64,000 nucleotides of DNA from Sindora glabra (Eukaryota; Streptophyta; Magnoliopsida; Fabales; Fabaceae). Both the position numbers and the translations under genes were made by a program. Location of the stretch: the NCBI GenBank assembly GCA_020226215.1, contig CM035231.1, forward strand, positions 54,340,876 to 54,404,875, in the 5' to 3' direction. This document shows positions 1 through 11,749 of this stretch, in pieces. The notes beneath the pieces were generated by a model, which was not told the DNA's origin, ran no database searches, and worked only from the letters and a program-made list of their open reading frames with translations. Numbering within the stretch: position 1 is the stretch's first letter; each line of letters starts with the position of its first letter.

Positions 1-781
1 TGTTTTTACAAGAAGGAAGGTTTTAAGATTTCTTTTTCAGCAACTGAAAGCATAGAATAAAATTAAAATCTTATACTCTAAGCAAAATGTGGATCAAGGA
101 TCGAATAGAAAAAGCACAGCATTAGAGAACCTCTTCTGCTAGAAGTAATCCTAACTACTTTCCTGGAAGCTTAGAATGGATTCCTATTTCCTTGAAATAG
201 TACAACTCAAATTAAGGAGAGCATACAGAAACAACTTTTGTCTGTTGCTCATCTTTTCATTTAAGTGTCAATCCATTATGTTGTGACACAAAATAGTCTT
301 TTGGTTTTGCCATAGTTTCCCTTACCCAAGTTACCATGAATGTACAAGATGGTCTGCCTTCATCTCTCCCATTCTTTTCCCCTTTTTTAAGTGTCTTAAT
401 TGTTTGTTAAATGTTGGGAGAACTCCCACCTTCGAGATTTCAAAATATATAAATAAATTACACTCATTTTTTTTTGGAAGTTTAACATAATTACACATTA
501 TTTCTATTTTTAAAATATACACTCATTTCTCTCTCTTTCTCTCTCTTTTTGGAATAAACTAAACATATGTTTAAAATAGAAGAAAAAGGAAGTGAGTGTA
601 TATGAGAAAGTGAAGTTAATGTAGAATCCATTTGTTTTGGTGAAAAATATTTTCTAAAAAATATAGAAATAAATTATTAAAATATTAAAAAAATATTATA
701 TATTCAATATTAAATATAAAAAATTTGATGAAGGATAATTTTTTCCTTTTTCAAGAAGAAAGTACTTTTCTTCATTCTCAT

Positions 782-837
<56 letters not shown>

Positions 838-1057
838 TGATATATAAAAATAATATATCATTATGTGATTTTCCTATACAAAATGTATTTCAAAAAATAA
901 GTAGAGTCATAAATTTTAAAAATAAAAAGAGTGAGAATATACTTGTATTAAATCATTTGGATAAACAAACTTTCAACCATGTTTGATTTTATTTATGAAG
1001 CTTATCTCCCATAGGAAGGAATCTTACATTTTTTTCCCCTTTTATCTTATGCCTTAG
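1..1057. other. Conserved flank upstream of MATH exon 1, no recognised gene
   Basis: The first 560 bp are well conserved between the two blocks (B: 24194-24720) but give no recognisable protein. On the minus strand around 331-380 both copies keep a short frame reading K-A-D-H-L-V-H-S-W, which could be the last codons of an unidentified gene; this is weak. Bases 620-775 match the MITE-like sequence near 62140-62300. Bases 785-831 are a pure (TA)n run. I could not place an initiator exon for the MATH gene. Confidence 0.5.
785..831. repeat. (TA)n microsatellite
   Basis: Uninterrupted TA dinucleotides, present in block A and absent at the matching place in block B, so it arose or expanded after the duplication. 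Confidence 0.97.
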
Positions 1058-3489
1058 GAATCTCACAATTTATATCAGATACTCCACCAGCCCATTATTT
1101 TGTGAAAATAGAGTCATTTTCACTGCTAACAAAGAATTCAATTGAGAGATATGAATCAGGAGAATTTGACGCTGGAGGCTATACGTGGTACACATTCTTA
1201 TTCTTATACAATAAAAAAAGTAATATGTTAATACAATGTTAATTTAGGACACTAAGTATGTTGTACTTCATTAAATAGATAAGTAATTGTGCATAAGCTA
1301 GCAACGTTGAATAGATAAGTAACGCTTATGACCAAAAAGAATAGATAAGTAATGCTTAGCGAACTTATTTTGTTGCATAAACTCTTCCTTGATTGTACAC
1401 ATATTATAATGGATTTAAATTTAATCCATTGCTGAAATTTATAATAAGCTAGTAACATATTAAAATGTTTTATACTATCAATAAAAAAGAAGTAAATATG
1501 TTATTAAAAATAATAGTAATTAGAAATTTTTACTTGCATTAAAAATTTTTTAACAATTTTTTTGATATGACAATACATGAGTAGGTAATAATATAAAATT
1601 AATTTACATTAATAATGAATTAAATTTAAATCTTATCAAAATTATACCTAAAATTGATTCTATCTATGAGAGTACTGTTTTCATATGAGAATGAAAAGAA
1701 TAAATTATGACTATTATATTCTATGGGTTAGGAATAAAACTAAAAGCCATGTGACTTTTTTAAACAATCATATAACCTTCAGTTATTTTTTAATCATGAA
1801 AATAAATATAAAATTCAATGATTATGTTTCATTCTTTTATGTACAACAATGTTAAATGTAGCAACATTTTATGAAGAAAAATTCTATATAAAACTAGCAA
1901 GTTGATCACTTGAAAGTGCATGAGACAGACCTTGTTACATTGCAGGAGACTGATTCTCTACCCTGATGTAAACAAAAACAAAAATGTAAAGGATCATATT
2001 TCTTTATACTTGGCATTGGAAGGAGCAGGTTCTCTTTGGCTTGGTTGGGAAATCTATATCACTTGTCGGTTCTTTGCTTGATCAGAACAAAGACAACTAC
2101 TTAATTTTCCAAGGTACTTATATTTTGCTTCAATCTCCCCCCCCCCCCCCGCCCCTTTTTATGCACTGCAAAATAGTGGTCTAATTTTTTATTTTTGGGA
2201 CATGAAAAATCTCTGCAACAATAGCAGTTGCAATTGGTGATCCCCACAACATTGAATATGAGGCCTTCCTAAACTCTGTTGGTCCCATGTTCAATTTGTG
2301 GAGGAGATCACCAACTCAAACTTCTATTGTTACAGAGGAGTCGAATTTGGGACATTGCGTTCGGATGCTTCAGGAAAGGTAAGGCGATTTCACAAAATGA
2401 AGGCTGATTGGGGATTTGATGAATTCATGTCTCAAAGAATTCAAAAATGGATCTAATGGATATCTTGTGGATGATACGTGTGTACTTGGAGCTGAGGTCT
2501 TTGTGTGCAAGGAAACAAACACAGGTCAAGGGGAGTGCTTAACAATGTTGAAGGATGCATTTGCCCATAAGCATACTTGGCGGATTGACAACTTCTCACA
2601 GTTAAATGAAGAATCTTATGATTCACAACCGTTCAATGCTGGAAATTATCAATGGTAAGCAGACTAATACCATAGTTTCAAAAGTTTTGGGATACACCCC
2701 AATGTAATTCTCTCTTTCTTGAGTTTTAAGAGTTTGCTTGGAAGTATAGCAAATAAAGATGAAAATTAAACAAGGGATTATCCTTTTGGTTTAGGAAAAT
2801 CTATAATGCATTGATACACCAGTAAATTTAACCATAAATCTTGTAGTTGATATACTATCACATAATATACCCCAATATATTGTTAACATAATGTGCAGTT
2901 AAATTTAGTAATATATTGGTATACTACTGAGTACTGACACACTGTATACTACTGATACTCCATATACTTTTCCTTGATTTAGTACGTAAAAATGGAAAGG
3001 GAATAGAATTTAGTATGAATGCAAAGACACTAACAGTATTTGTCATGGTGCTGTTTACTGAGGAAGATGACACTCTATCCCAAAGGAAAAGGAATTGCAT
3101 TGGGAAGTTATATTTCTCTATCTTGGGCCTTGGCTGACCCAGAAAGCCTTTCTTTTGGTTCCAAAATATATGCCACTGTGATTTTTCGAGTCGTCGACCA
3201 AAAGCAAGTCGAACATTTCTCTAGAAAAGGTAAATTTTGATCCCAGAAACCAACAGTTCAATGAATAATCCAAGCCAATGAAGGCATCTTAGAGGTTTTC
3301 ACCCACATTCAATCTCATTCTTCTCCTGCAGGTAATTTCTTGTTCACTTCATCAATCCATAAACGCCAATCGATTAGATTTTTTCCTCTCAACCTTTTCA
3401 CCAATCAATATCTGGGTTATCTGGTGAACAACACTTGCTTTATTGAAGCTGAAATTACAGTTCTCGGAGTGGTTGGTTCACTGACTTGA
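1058..3489 (+). pseudogene. MATH (meprin/TRAF homology) domain gene, copy A, frameshifted
   Basis: Exons read by splice sites and comparison with copy B are about 1058-1187, 1946-2113, 2336-2654, 3063-3229 and 3332-3489, with GT/AG ends. The product would carry two MATH domains in tandem. The first opens with ISDTPPAHY and ends near LGAEVF; the second runs from HTWRIDNFSQL through YPKGKGIALGS and DPESLS to a final strand IEAEITVLGVV before TGA at 3487-3489. This is the layout of plant two-MATH proteins, which belong to a large, often tandemly duplicated family; MATH domains act as protein-binding modules. Relative to copy B there are two 2-bp deletions: one at about 2072-2076 gives a stop at 2079-2081, the other at about 2431-2440 shifts the second half of exon 3. 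The first and last exons are intact. No initiator exon was found. I infer a pseudogene; the family call is firm. Confidence 0.87.
2190..2383 (+). other. Open frame conserved between MATH exons 2 and 3, unidentified
   Basis: Between MATH exon 2 and the VRRFH part of exon 3 there is a frame of about 60 codons containing GDPHNIEYEAFLNSVGPMF, ending at TAA 2381-2383. Block B keeps the same sequence (25840-25990) but an 8-bp deletion breaks the frame. It overlaps the start of exon 3 in another frame and does not resemble a MATH segment. It may be intron sequence conserved only by recent duplication, or a fragment captured from another gene. I do not recognise it. Confidence 0.35.
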
Positions 3490-3773
3490 GTTTGCGTAAC
3501 GTTAATGACAATAAGAATAGCAGTATTTATATGAATTCTATGCAGATCCCACCATGTGTATATATCATGCTTTCATTAATGCAGAACATAGATGGCACTA
3601 TTCCACTTTTATTGTACAACTGGTTGAAACGACAATAAATGAAATCGATGTCATCTACACATAATGCATGCTGCTTTTGAATCATACAAGCAGATTATGC
3701 GCTGAAGTGAATCACAAACACTGACTGGAATATACAGGGCTAAATTTTATTTTACAGACACCAAACAGCTAGC

Positions 3774-4079
3774 CTAGCCGAATGTTTTCTCGCTGCTGTA
3801 GCAAACGTACAGAAATCCATCGTCATCCTTGTACGATTCATATATTGAGCTCATAAGACTAGCTGTAAAATGGAAATTATGGACGATGCACGTTAACTTG
3901 ATGAAAGAAAGGAGAAGATAGATAATCTTTAGCAAGATATAATGAAGAGGTTCAATTTACCAGTCCGAGGTAAAGTGTTCTTCCCAAAAATAAACAGAGC
4001 TTTCCCGGGAATCAATTGTAGCCTGCTACTTAAAATGTGAATAAACTGCCCAATGGACATATCTCGAGGAACCAGATAC
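3774..4079 (-). pseudogene. ATG8 copy A, 5'-truncated: exons 4 and 5 only
   Basis: On the minus strand, 4079-3961 (119 nt) and 3862-3774 (89 nt, ending in TAG) equal exons 4 and 5 of the complete gene at 27370-28785 in length and phase, with a 98-bp intron of the same length. Exon 4 opens YLVPRDMSIGQFIHILSSRL; exon 5 ends CYSSEKTFG-stop, with the terminal glycine used for lipid conjugation. Homology with the complete copy ends about 110 bp upstream of exon 4, so exons 1-3 (N-terminal helices and first strand) are missing. Both exons are still open. Exon 4 has FGKNTLPRT where the complete copy has FVKNTLPQT, changes at positions usually conserved in ATG8, which suggests relaxed selection. The AATAAA signal is retained (minus, about 3746-3751). 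Confidence 0.9.
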
Positions 4080-4193
4080 CTAAAACAATAGCAGCACAGT
4101 CAGAGATCAAATGCTTGATTACAAGTAGTGTTTAAAATTTAAACAATTATGCAACAGCAAGAAAATGAAAATATCATAAATCAGAAACTTATA

Positions 4194-7100
4194 ATTTAGT
4201 GGGTTTGTTAATTAGGAAGTGTAAGTACAATAACAAAGTGCAGGACAATGCTTATAAGGGTGAACGAGGAATAAGTACTCTCTAACCTAACTATGAATAA
4301 GGCAAAAGGCCTATATCTCCTGAACTTAATGAACCTTTTAGACCTTTTTGAAGGTTAACGGGGTAGAGAGTTGAGTAGACTAAAAGATTTAGGAGTTTCT
4401 AGAATCTCTTATGTTGTGAGTATTTTTCTTAATCTTGTGTCCATAATCTTTCCATCTACTTCCTGTCTCTTTCTATGTTGTTTATTTGTCTTCCCTTACT
4501 ATTTGTGATAAGGGTATTTATAGGTGGTCAATTGGCCAATGTGCATATAGATTGTAAGGAATAATGATTTTTAGTACAAAAGGTCAAATTAGTAAGGAAT
4601 CTATAAGGACTAAAGTTACAATATAATACAGGGTAATGGGTGTCCCTTGTGGTAACAGTCATAATGGTATGTAGTGGTAGTAGTGACAATGATAATTGTG
4701 GTAATAATAGAATGTAGAGGTAATGATAATAGTGATAGTGGTGATAATAATGATTCTCCATATAGGATGGTTAAAGGTATTATGTGATAAAGATAGGTTT
4801 AATAGGTGGTCTATTGATTACATGAGCCCTTACATTCATCATGACCCAGAAGGTGCACAATTAAAAAGGGTTAGGTATGATATGAATGTTGCTCCCATGG
4901 GTCACAACAAAACCTTTATTCCTATCCTTCCAAATTGCATAATCCAAGTATTCTTGAGAGGTTAGGAAAGAGTTCATTGTATTTTTGCAACTAAAGTGAT
5001 CCCTACCCATGGATAGGATGACTACTAGCTAACTTATTGGCCTCAATGGGACCTTATTTGTTGAAATTGTTGCAACAAAAGAGGTACCTAAGACAAAGCA
5101 AATAGTCTCTTCTAGGTTTTAAGTATGGATGGGAAAGGAAGCAGTTTTTTGCGGATTCCTTCACACATTCGATAGTATAAAATGGATCTTCTAACCCATT
5201 TTTGGATTATCATTAAAGATGGAGTCTTTTGACTTTATAGAATCTATTAAGAAACAAAACCTTTTAATCCTTTATGTTCTTTATGGAGATGAGACTGGAG
5301 GTGGGTCTTCTAATCCATTTTGAATCCTTGTTTGAAATGGAGTCTTTTAACTTCATAAAATCTTAGTAGAGGTGAGACTTTTTGACCCCTTATGCATTTT
5401 ATGGAAATGATGGCTAGTTCTCTTCAAAGATGAAATTTTTTGTCTTCTTATGAGCTTTTTTAAAGATAACCTTTTTAAAGCTACTTAGCACTTTTTGGAG
5501 TTACCTTTTTCAGAGGTGAGATCTTATGATCTCTTCTAACCTTCTTCATAGCAAGTGGTCTTTAGACTTATTTTATGCCTCTCAAGGATGGTTGTTTAGG
5601 CTTCTTTTGAGATAAAGGTGACCTTTTGGTCACTTAGACCTATCTTAAGCTATATTTTAGAGGTTTAAGCCTTAGGAGTATATGGTCCATGGTCCCTTTA
5701 TGAGACATTTGTTATAGTGGCTTGAGCTCTTCTGTAGTGACCTAACTAGTTCTTTGATCTTTCATATTTTTTAGATAATTATAATGATTACATAAAGCAT
5801 TAATGTCCACTTTGTGTATTTTTATATTAAATTACACAAATCATGCATTAAAAATTACATTGTTGTAGCAAACCAAGTATATATCTAGTTATGCACATGC
5901 ATTGAAGGATGCTTATACACTCCAAAATACAATTAAACTCCTAATTCCAAATGCATAACATTGAAAAAAAGAAGAGCCATATAAATTTTACACAAAATTC
6001 TAGAACTATAATTCAAAGTCATATCTGGCTCTAGTACTAATTATGAGAATTTTAATTTAACTTTAAAAAATAAGCCTAAATCATGTCTCTTAATTATGAC
6101 ATAAGATGAAGTGAAATTTACATATAAAGTTCATAATTAAGAGGGAGAGCTATTGATACAAATACCTAGCTTATATATGTCCATAGTTGAATTTTAATTT
6201 CTCATCATCGGATCATTAGTAAAGCAATCCATATCAAATTAATTACCTAAAATCAATAGTAAATGTTATAGGGTTGCCCTCCCTTAGTTAAAACCTTTTT
6301 TTTTTTGTAGCTCTGGGAGAGAGTGTGTAAGATTATTCCTTTTTGATGGAGTAGAGAAAATTGAATTTGGGTTTTAGGAAATTAGGGGCCTTATTTAAAT
6401 AATAAAACTAAGTCATGAACTATACCCATTATAAGATCTATACCCTTTAATTAAATATTTGGGTTTTAGTACCTTTATAGTCCATTAATTTGAAGTGACA
6501 ACAGAGGTTCAATTAACATTAATATCTCTCTTTGTAAATTATGATGGATCCACAAAAGGTACTAACAATCACACTAATGGTATGACATTCATATCACTTA
6601 GAAAATGACCAAAATGATGTGATTCTTTCAATATATTTGTATCACAAGTTGGCAATTTTAATTAATTTAATAGGTAAACATGCTCAATTTTATATGAAAT
6701 TTGGTGAAAAAATCAAATATAACAAGGAGGTTTTATGGCCAAAAGTTAGGAGCAATCCAACATGTATATATATATTTTGATTTTTCATCATTTTGATAAT
6801 TTCATCTTAGTTTGATTATCTAGTAGGAGTAAAAAAAGCATATGATTGTAATCCTCCTATTTTTGTCTTTATGTCAATATGAAATGGCTTGAATATCTTA
6901 CCCAAAGCTAAAATAATGGGTTTCATATCAACTTGTAAAAAGGACATTTATTTATGGCGAATTGCTTTTAGCTTAAAAAGTTTTTTAAAGGGTGAAAAGG
7001 GTAGCTTGGCATACTTGTTATCTCTACATTCAAAATTATGGAATTCAAAATTATAAAATGAGATATTTTGTTAAGCATTTTGTTACTTTTTGATATTGTA

Positions 7101-7490
7101 AGGATAGTAAATCCTAACTAGTAAATATAGTGTAGGTTTGTACTTGGGCTTTTGCTATATTTTACCCAAAAAAAAAAATGGAATGAGGCATAAAATTAAA
7201 TAGAGTTATTTCTCTTTCTATTCACCTATTGTGCCTTAGAGGTTATTATTTATGTTGAGTGTTCTTGTGGTTTAATACATGTGAATATTTTAACAACACT
7301 TGAATATTGCTTTAGACATGTTATACATTAGATTTCTTAAAAGATAAATTCAGGATATCCCACTATTCATCTTAAGTGCACAACTAGAGTTTAGAGAAAG
7401 ACCAACATATTGGTCAAAAGTGGCAAATATGCATCGCAAAACCTAGCCATGTATTTACTCTTGATTAGTTTAAAATCCAGTCCATACATC
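4194..7490. other. No gene found; AT-rich, possible LTR-like fragment
   Basis: No conserved protein is readable. The first part on the minus strand holds a CTATAAATACCC promoter-like motif near 4515-4525, followed by sequence resembling an LTR leader, so 4200-6290 may be an old LTR element; this is speculative. Bases 4635-4755 are GTGGTNAT-type imperfect repeats, related to the CCA-rich cores near 44400 and 61220 on the opposite strand. Between 5100 and 5560 the phrase GGAGTCTTTTGACTT and variants recur in loose repeats. Open frames here look spurious. Confidence 0.4.
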
Positions 7491-7493
7491 ATG

Positions 7494-7566
<73 letters not shown>
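7494..7566. repeat. Compound (CT)n(TA)n microsatellite
   Basis: About 13 CT units run directly into about 23 TA units. The open frame across it (starting near 7410) encodes only serine-leucine and tyrosine-isoleucine runs and is not a gene. Confidence 0.97.
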
Positions 7567-7569
<3 letters not shown>

Positions 7570-8487
7570 AAAGGCATATTTTTTATTCCTTTATTGTTAC
7601 TCTACCTTCATGTGATGTTGATTTGAGCATCAAAGTATATTTAAAGGACCACTCTATGTACTACAAGTGGACAACTGATTTTTTAAATATTTTGACTATG
7701 AAATTATGTACATTGAATCTTCCAATAATATAAAAGAAATTATATTTTTAATTTCAATTAGTAATATTTATATAAATATTTAACTATAATTTATTTTTAT
7801 ATAATATTAAATTGAGAGTGATATAAATGATTAGATTTGCTTTACTTTTTTTAAAAGAAAATCACAAACATGAGAAAGATAATTTATTTGAAAGTAAGAA
7901 TTTTAAATTATTAAAATTTATATTAAATTATATATATTTCTTTACTTATGAAATTAATATTTTATTTATTGTACAATGTTAACTTGTGTAGCATACGAGT
8001 ATATATATCTCTAATTATGTAAAAAAAAAAAAATGAACAGTAATGACACATAATTGTAAAGGTAATTGGAAAAGTTTCAAGCAAATTGTAAGAAGTTTGT
8101 TGCGTCACTTTGTGGAAAAGAATGTCAACAAATTTGTCGACAAATTTTTGTTGTTTTATAAAGAAGTAAAACATTACAGTACAAAATGTGTCGACAACAT
8201 ACATCCTTCAATTAAAATTGCAAACAATGTGCTTTTTTCCCCGATACATACCAAATAAATTAATAAATAAACCGTATATTTTTTTTCTAAATGTTAGAAC
8301 ACAAAGTCAAATTGAAATACTACTATCAGCTGAGGCAGAGAAATATGAAGATGGTAAATATAAAAGTTTATTAGCATAGTACTTATAGAGACGTTCAAAT
8401 CAATTATAATTTTTCCCAAACAACTTTGGAAGAAAGGGCCGAAGAAGCTTGATTCTACGAGAAAATTTTCCTGTCAGCAAAACTTCA
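7567..8487. other. No recognised gene
   Basis: AT-rich DNA. A frame at 8043-8258 (+) and another at 8188-8379 show no recognisable family, no introns with flanking exons and no codon pattern that stands out. The last 100 bp flank the SRP19 remnant. Confidence 0.45.
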
Positions 8488-8587
8488 ATTCAACTGACAG
8501 AAATATATCCTAATAAAAGGAAAAAAAAGAATCCTATGAGACAACGGAGTACCAATATGCAAAGACAAAATTTGGAATAGCAGACTA

Positions 8588-8808
8588 TCACTTCCTCCTT
8601 CCCCCCCTTCTTGAATTTGTTGGAAGGTCCTGCAGTTGACGCTGATGCAGGCTCCTGCTTCTTGACCTTTCCAAGATGTCGAGGTACCAGTTCTGCTACG
8701 CATAGCATGCATAGCATTGGTTGTTTTCCTGCAACACAACCATGGCCAAAATGATAATATGAGAAGGTTCCAGATTCTTCCGATTTGTACAACTGATGGA
8801 AAATAACT

Positions 8809-8853
<45 letters not shown>

Positions 8854-9943
8854 TTATATATTTATTTATTTATTTTATCCTTTCAGTTTTTAATATATGC
8901 ACCCTAGTATATTGGTCTTGACATTAAAAGAAAAAAGAATTGCTCTCTCCTTCAAGTTTTAATGCCATACCATTCTAACACTATTTCATTTTTACCATGT
9001 AGAGTCTGACTTCCGGAGATAGATGTTTACAACTCAAATTTCAGCATCACTCTGGGTTGTAAATTACTTCCTAGAAGAAACTACACCTTGGCAGCTTGGC
9101 TATCTATATGCATTGTACATCAGCTCTCACAAAATTGAGATACACAGCGGCCCTAACAATTGTACCGTGCACTTTGACAAATCAATGCATAGAAGAGCAT
9201 GTCTTCATGGAAAAACAATTGAGAACACTCTAAGATTAACTAAATTCAAACACCATTCTTACAGAGACTGGGAGACAGATTTTGTGGCTTGTGATTATTG
9301 ACAGAACGACAGATAAAAAATATCATAATTTAGAGCAAGATCTCCATTGATAATAGTAATTAGAATTCAAGAAATGGACAGTTTATAGGTGCAAACCCAA
9401 TTGACGATCATATTACTTTCTTGGTCTATGATATCATTAGGCAAAGAGAAGCTGATGCCAGCTACAAGCTACAATAATATTACTGAAATTTAGGGTTGCT
9501 ACTGGAATTGACTCATAAGCCAAACAATATATTGGCATTTGGATAAACATATCTGGTTTGACAATCATGAATTATAGGATGTTGGAGCAGCATCTTGTCT
9601 GCAAAGCTTGATGCAAAAATAGGGTACAAGCAGTTGACAATGTTCAAAGTGGTCTTCAGCTAGGAATATACATAGCAACTACCTAAGACAAATTATGTGG
9701 GAGGCTGCAGCGAAGTTACATTTGGTGAAAATGATAATTAGATTACTCCAACGTTTCTAAAATATAGCAAGTTAATATAAAATGCTTTACTAAGGAATTG
9801 AGGATTGTAAGCACAGTAATAAAATCATATACTATCCCACGCGATGAGATGGATGTATTATGCGGAGTCCCATCTTCCTTTTTCAGCAATACCCTGACAA
9901 CTCTCCCTCGTTGCATGAAATCACGTGGGTAAGCCTTGTGTAT
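8588..9943 (-). pseudogene. SRP19 (signal recognition particle 19 kDa) 3' fragment
   Basis: Two minus-strand exons join in phase: 9943-9841 (103 nt) and 8728 to about 8588. The first reads KAYPRDFMQRGRV then VRVLLKKEDGTPHNTSISS. The second starts KQPML and continues VAELVPRHLGKVKKQEPASA followed by STAGPSNKFKKGG. This matches the second half of plant SRP19, including its basic C-terminal tail. SRP19 binds SRP RNA and promotes SRP54 loading during SRP assembly. The intron is 1.1 kb with a GT donor at 9840 and an AG acceptor at 8730-8729. Oddities: the N-terminal half (about 65 residues) was not found upstream, where a (TA)n tract and AT-rich DNA follow; there is an extra V in GRVVRV; CMLC is inserted before VAEL; and a run of seven G's (minus strand) puts the tail out of frame with the expected stop at 8590-8588, so translation would read on to about 8490. 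I infer a truncated copy; distant 5' exons cannot be excluded. Confidence 0.8.
8812..8850. repeat. (AT)n microsatellite in the SRP19 intron
   Basis: Uninterrupted AT dinucleotides followed by a short TATTTATT-type run to about 8875, between the two SRP19 exons. Confidence 0.95.
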
Positions 9944-9954
9944 CTGTGATTGCC

Positions 9955-9980
9955 TATATATATATATATATATATATATT
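9955..9980. repeat. (TA)n microsatellite just upstream of the SRP19 exon
   Basis: Thirteen or so TA units begin 12 bp upstream (minus sense) of the SRP19 exon start, where the gene's recognisable sequence ends. Confidence 0.95.
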
Positions 9981-10098
9981 GGATAGAGATCATTATAAAC
10001 TTATATCACTTACACTGTTCGTTTGATGTTCATTTTATGTTCATAATGCATTTAAATTAATATTCATCTATTAACTTTAATAATAAGAGACAATTGAT

Positions 10099-11335
10099 AT
10101 AAGACCTATTTAATTACTCTCTCTTCCGTAATATTTTAATTTTCTACTCTAATTTAATCAAAATTGCCATGCAAAACTGTTTATTTAAATTAAAAATATA
10201 CATTATTAGTTAATATATATATTTAATATATATGATAAATTTATAGACAATATTCATCAAAACTTTGTTCTAATTGCCTAACTATTTACATTTTTTTGGT
10301 CCACCGTATACTATAAACTTAATTACATTTTTTGGGAGAATTTGCTGCCTTTCTTTTAATAATAGTATATTATTTAAAATATTTATTTTAATTCTTGTAC
10401 CATGTGAAGATTAAATCAAATTTTGAATTTTAATGTTTAATTAAATTCATAACATATAACAAATAATCATTATAGTTTTATGTGCACTAAATAAAAAAAT
10501 TCATATTGGTTGCTTTTCCTAATATAAAAAGAGAAAATAAATTAATTCTTATATATTATATGTTAGATTTATGATGAATTTTATGATAGACTTAATATAA
10601 CCTTCATGATCACATGAAAAGATATAGTCTATATTATAGAATAATTTAGACATCATCATAAATTAGATTTAGATATTTGGCCAAGGTCATTTATCTAAAT
10701 TAAATATAGATTAAATATTCATTATGCATGATTAATGTTAGTTAAGTCAGTTATCTAAATTAAATATGTATTAAATATTCATTATGCATGTTTAATGTCT
10801 TAAATATCCATTATGAAAGATTAATGTCATTTATTTAAATTAAATATACATTATGCAAAATTAATGTACCCTTAAATGTATTTGATGGTTTTACATATGA
10901 AAAGTCTTCTACCTAATTACTTGAGTTAATTGGATTCATAAATATTAGAGGAAAGTAAATGGTCAAGACTCTTTGATGGGTTGAGTCATGAAAGTTATAA
11001 ATAGGGCTCTTGGTCCCTCTCTTCACTCATGAATACAAGTTTGTGTGACTCCCATTATTTCACAAATATTATATTGCTATTTGAGTAAGAAGAAAGAAAA
11101 TTAAGGTGTTATTTAAGTTTATATCTTATTTTATTTGTTGTAACTATCGAATTCATTATCGATTAAGATATTTCATCATGTTATGATTTATAATTTTAAT
11201 CATAGCCAAGACATAAATATACATTAACTATCAAAAAAAGTTTATATCTTATTTTATAAGACCTATTTAATTACTCTCTCTTCACTCCGCATGTTGTGAT
11301 TTATAATTTTAATCATAGCCAAGATCTAAGTACTA
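10099..11335. mobile_element. LTR-like fragment with flanking and internal direct repeats
   Basis: A 28-bp sequence starting ATAAGACCTATTTAATTACT occurs at 10099-10126 and again at 11257-11284. Between them lies sequence with LTR traits: a start TGTTAGATTTATGATG near 10561, a TATA motif TATAAATAGGG near 10997, then a pyrimidine-rich leader. Inside, TTATCTAAATTAAATAT-type units repeat three times (10687-10866). A 45-bp segment containing TTTAATCATAGCCAAGA is duplicated at 11178-11222 and 11290-11335. No retrotransposon protein is visible. I infer a solo LTR or TRIM-like remnant; the ends are uncertain. Confidence 0.4.
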
Positions 11336-11749
11336 AGAATATTATAGCATGATATATTTTTTTTTCTTACATTATATTGCAGTTATAACCTTATTAAAAT
11401 TAAAATTATTGTGATTGATTACTGTCAAAAGAAATAAATATAATTATTTCCGTTGTAAAATTAGTGCATTGTACGTACAGTTATCGTAAATTAAATATTT
11501 AATTATTCATGATATTGATTCTAATTGTAAACATTTGTAACTTATAAACAGTAGTGTGTGACAATTTGAAATAGATCCTTAGAGAGGTGAAATAATAACA
11601 TATAAAAAGAAAGAGGGAGAAACAGAAATTATAAAAAGTGAAGCGCATACTTCTAGTGCATGAAGGAATGCAGTTATGAAGGGAACAAATCACCCAATTT
11701 GTTATTAAAAAAAACAAAAATTAAATATTTCTGTTTGAGTTTTTCTCGC

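Larger units (their letters stand above)
1..4193. repeat. Direct duplicated block A (MATH plus truncated ATG8)
   Basis: This segment aligns nearly base for base, with small indels, to 24194-27786 in the same orientation. Homology is already present at base 1, so the block starts before the window. It ends at about 4193, inside intron 3 of the ATG8 copy, after which the two loci share nothing. Block A contains about 330 bp (roughly 620-950) absent from B, including a (TA)n tract and a MITE-like piece also seen near 62140-62300. Content: an unrecognised conserved flank (1-560), the MATH pseudogene and two ATG8 exons. Seen by direct comparison; identity was not computed. Confidence 0.93.

Noticed and set aside
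780..986. Open frame with a long Tyr-Ile run
   Set aside because: It is translation of a (TA)n tract. The frames at 7410-7733, 27021-27281, 55925-56164 and 60900-61155 are wholly or partly the same kind of artefact.
9023..9301. 92-residue plus-strand frame
   Set aside because: It lies within the SRP19 intron on the other strand. No family is recognised and no supporting exons were found.
9980..10000. Possible SRP19 N-terminal exon trace (L-Y-P on the minus strand)
   Set aside because: Only a few residues agree with the expected W-V-V-L-Y-P motif, and no exon structure surrounds them.
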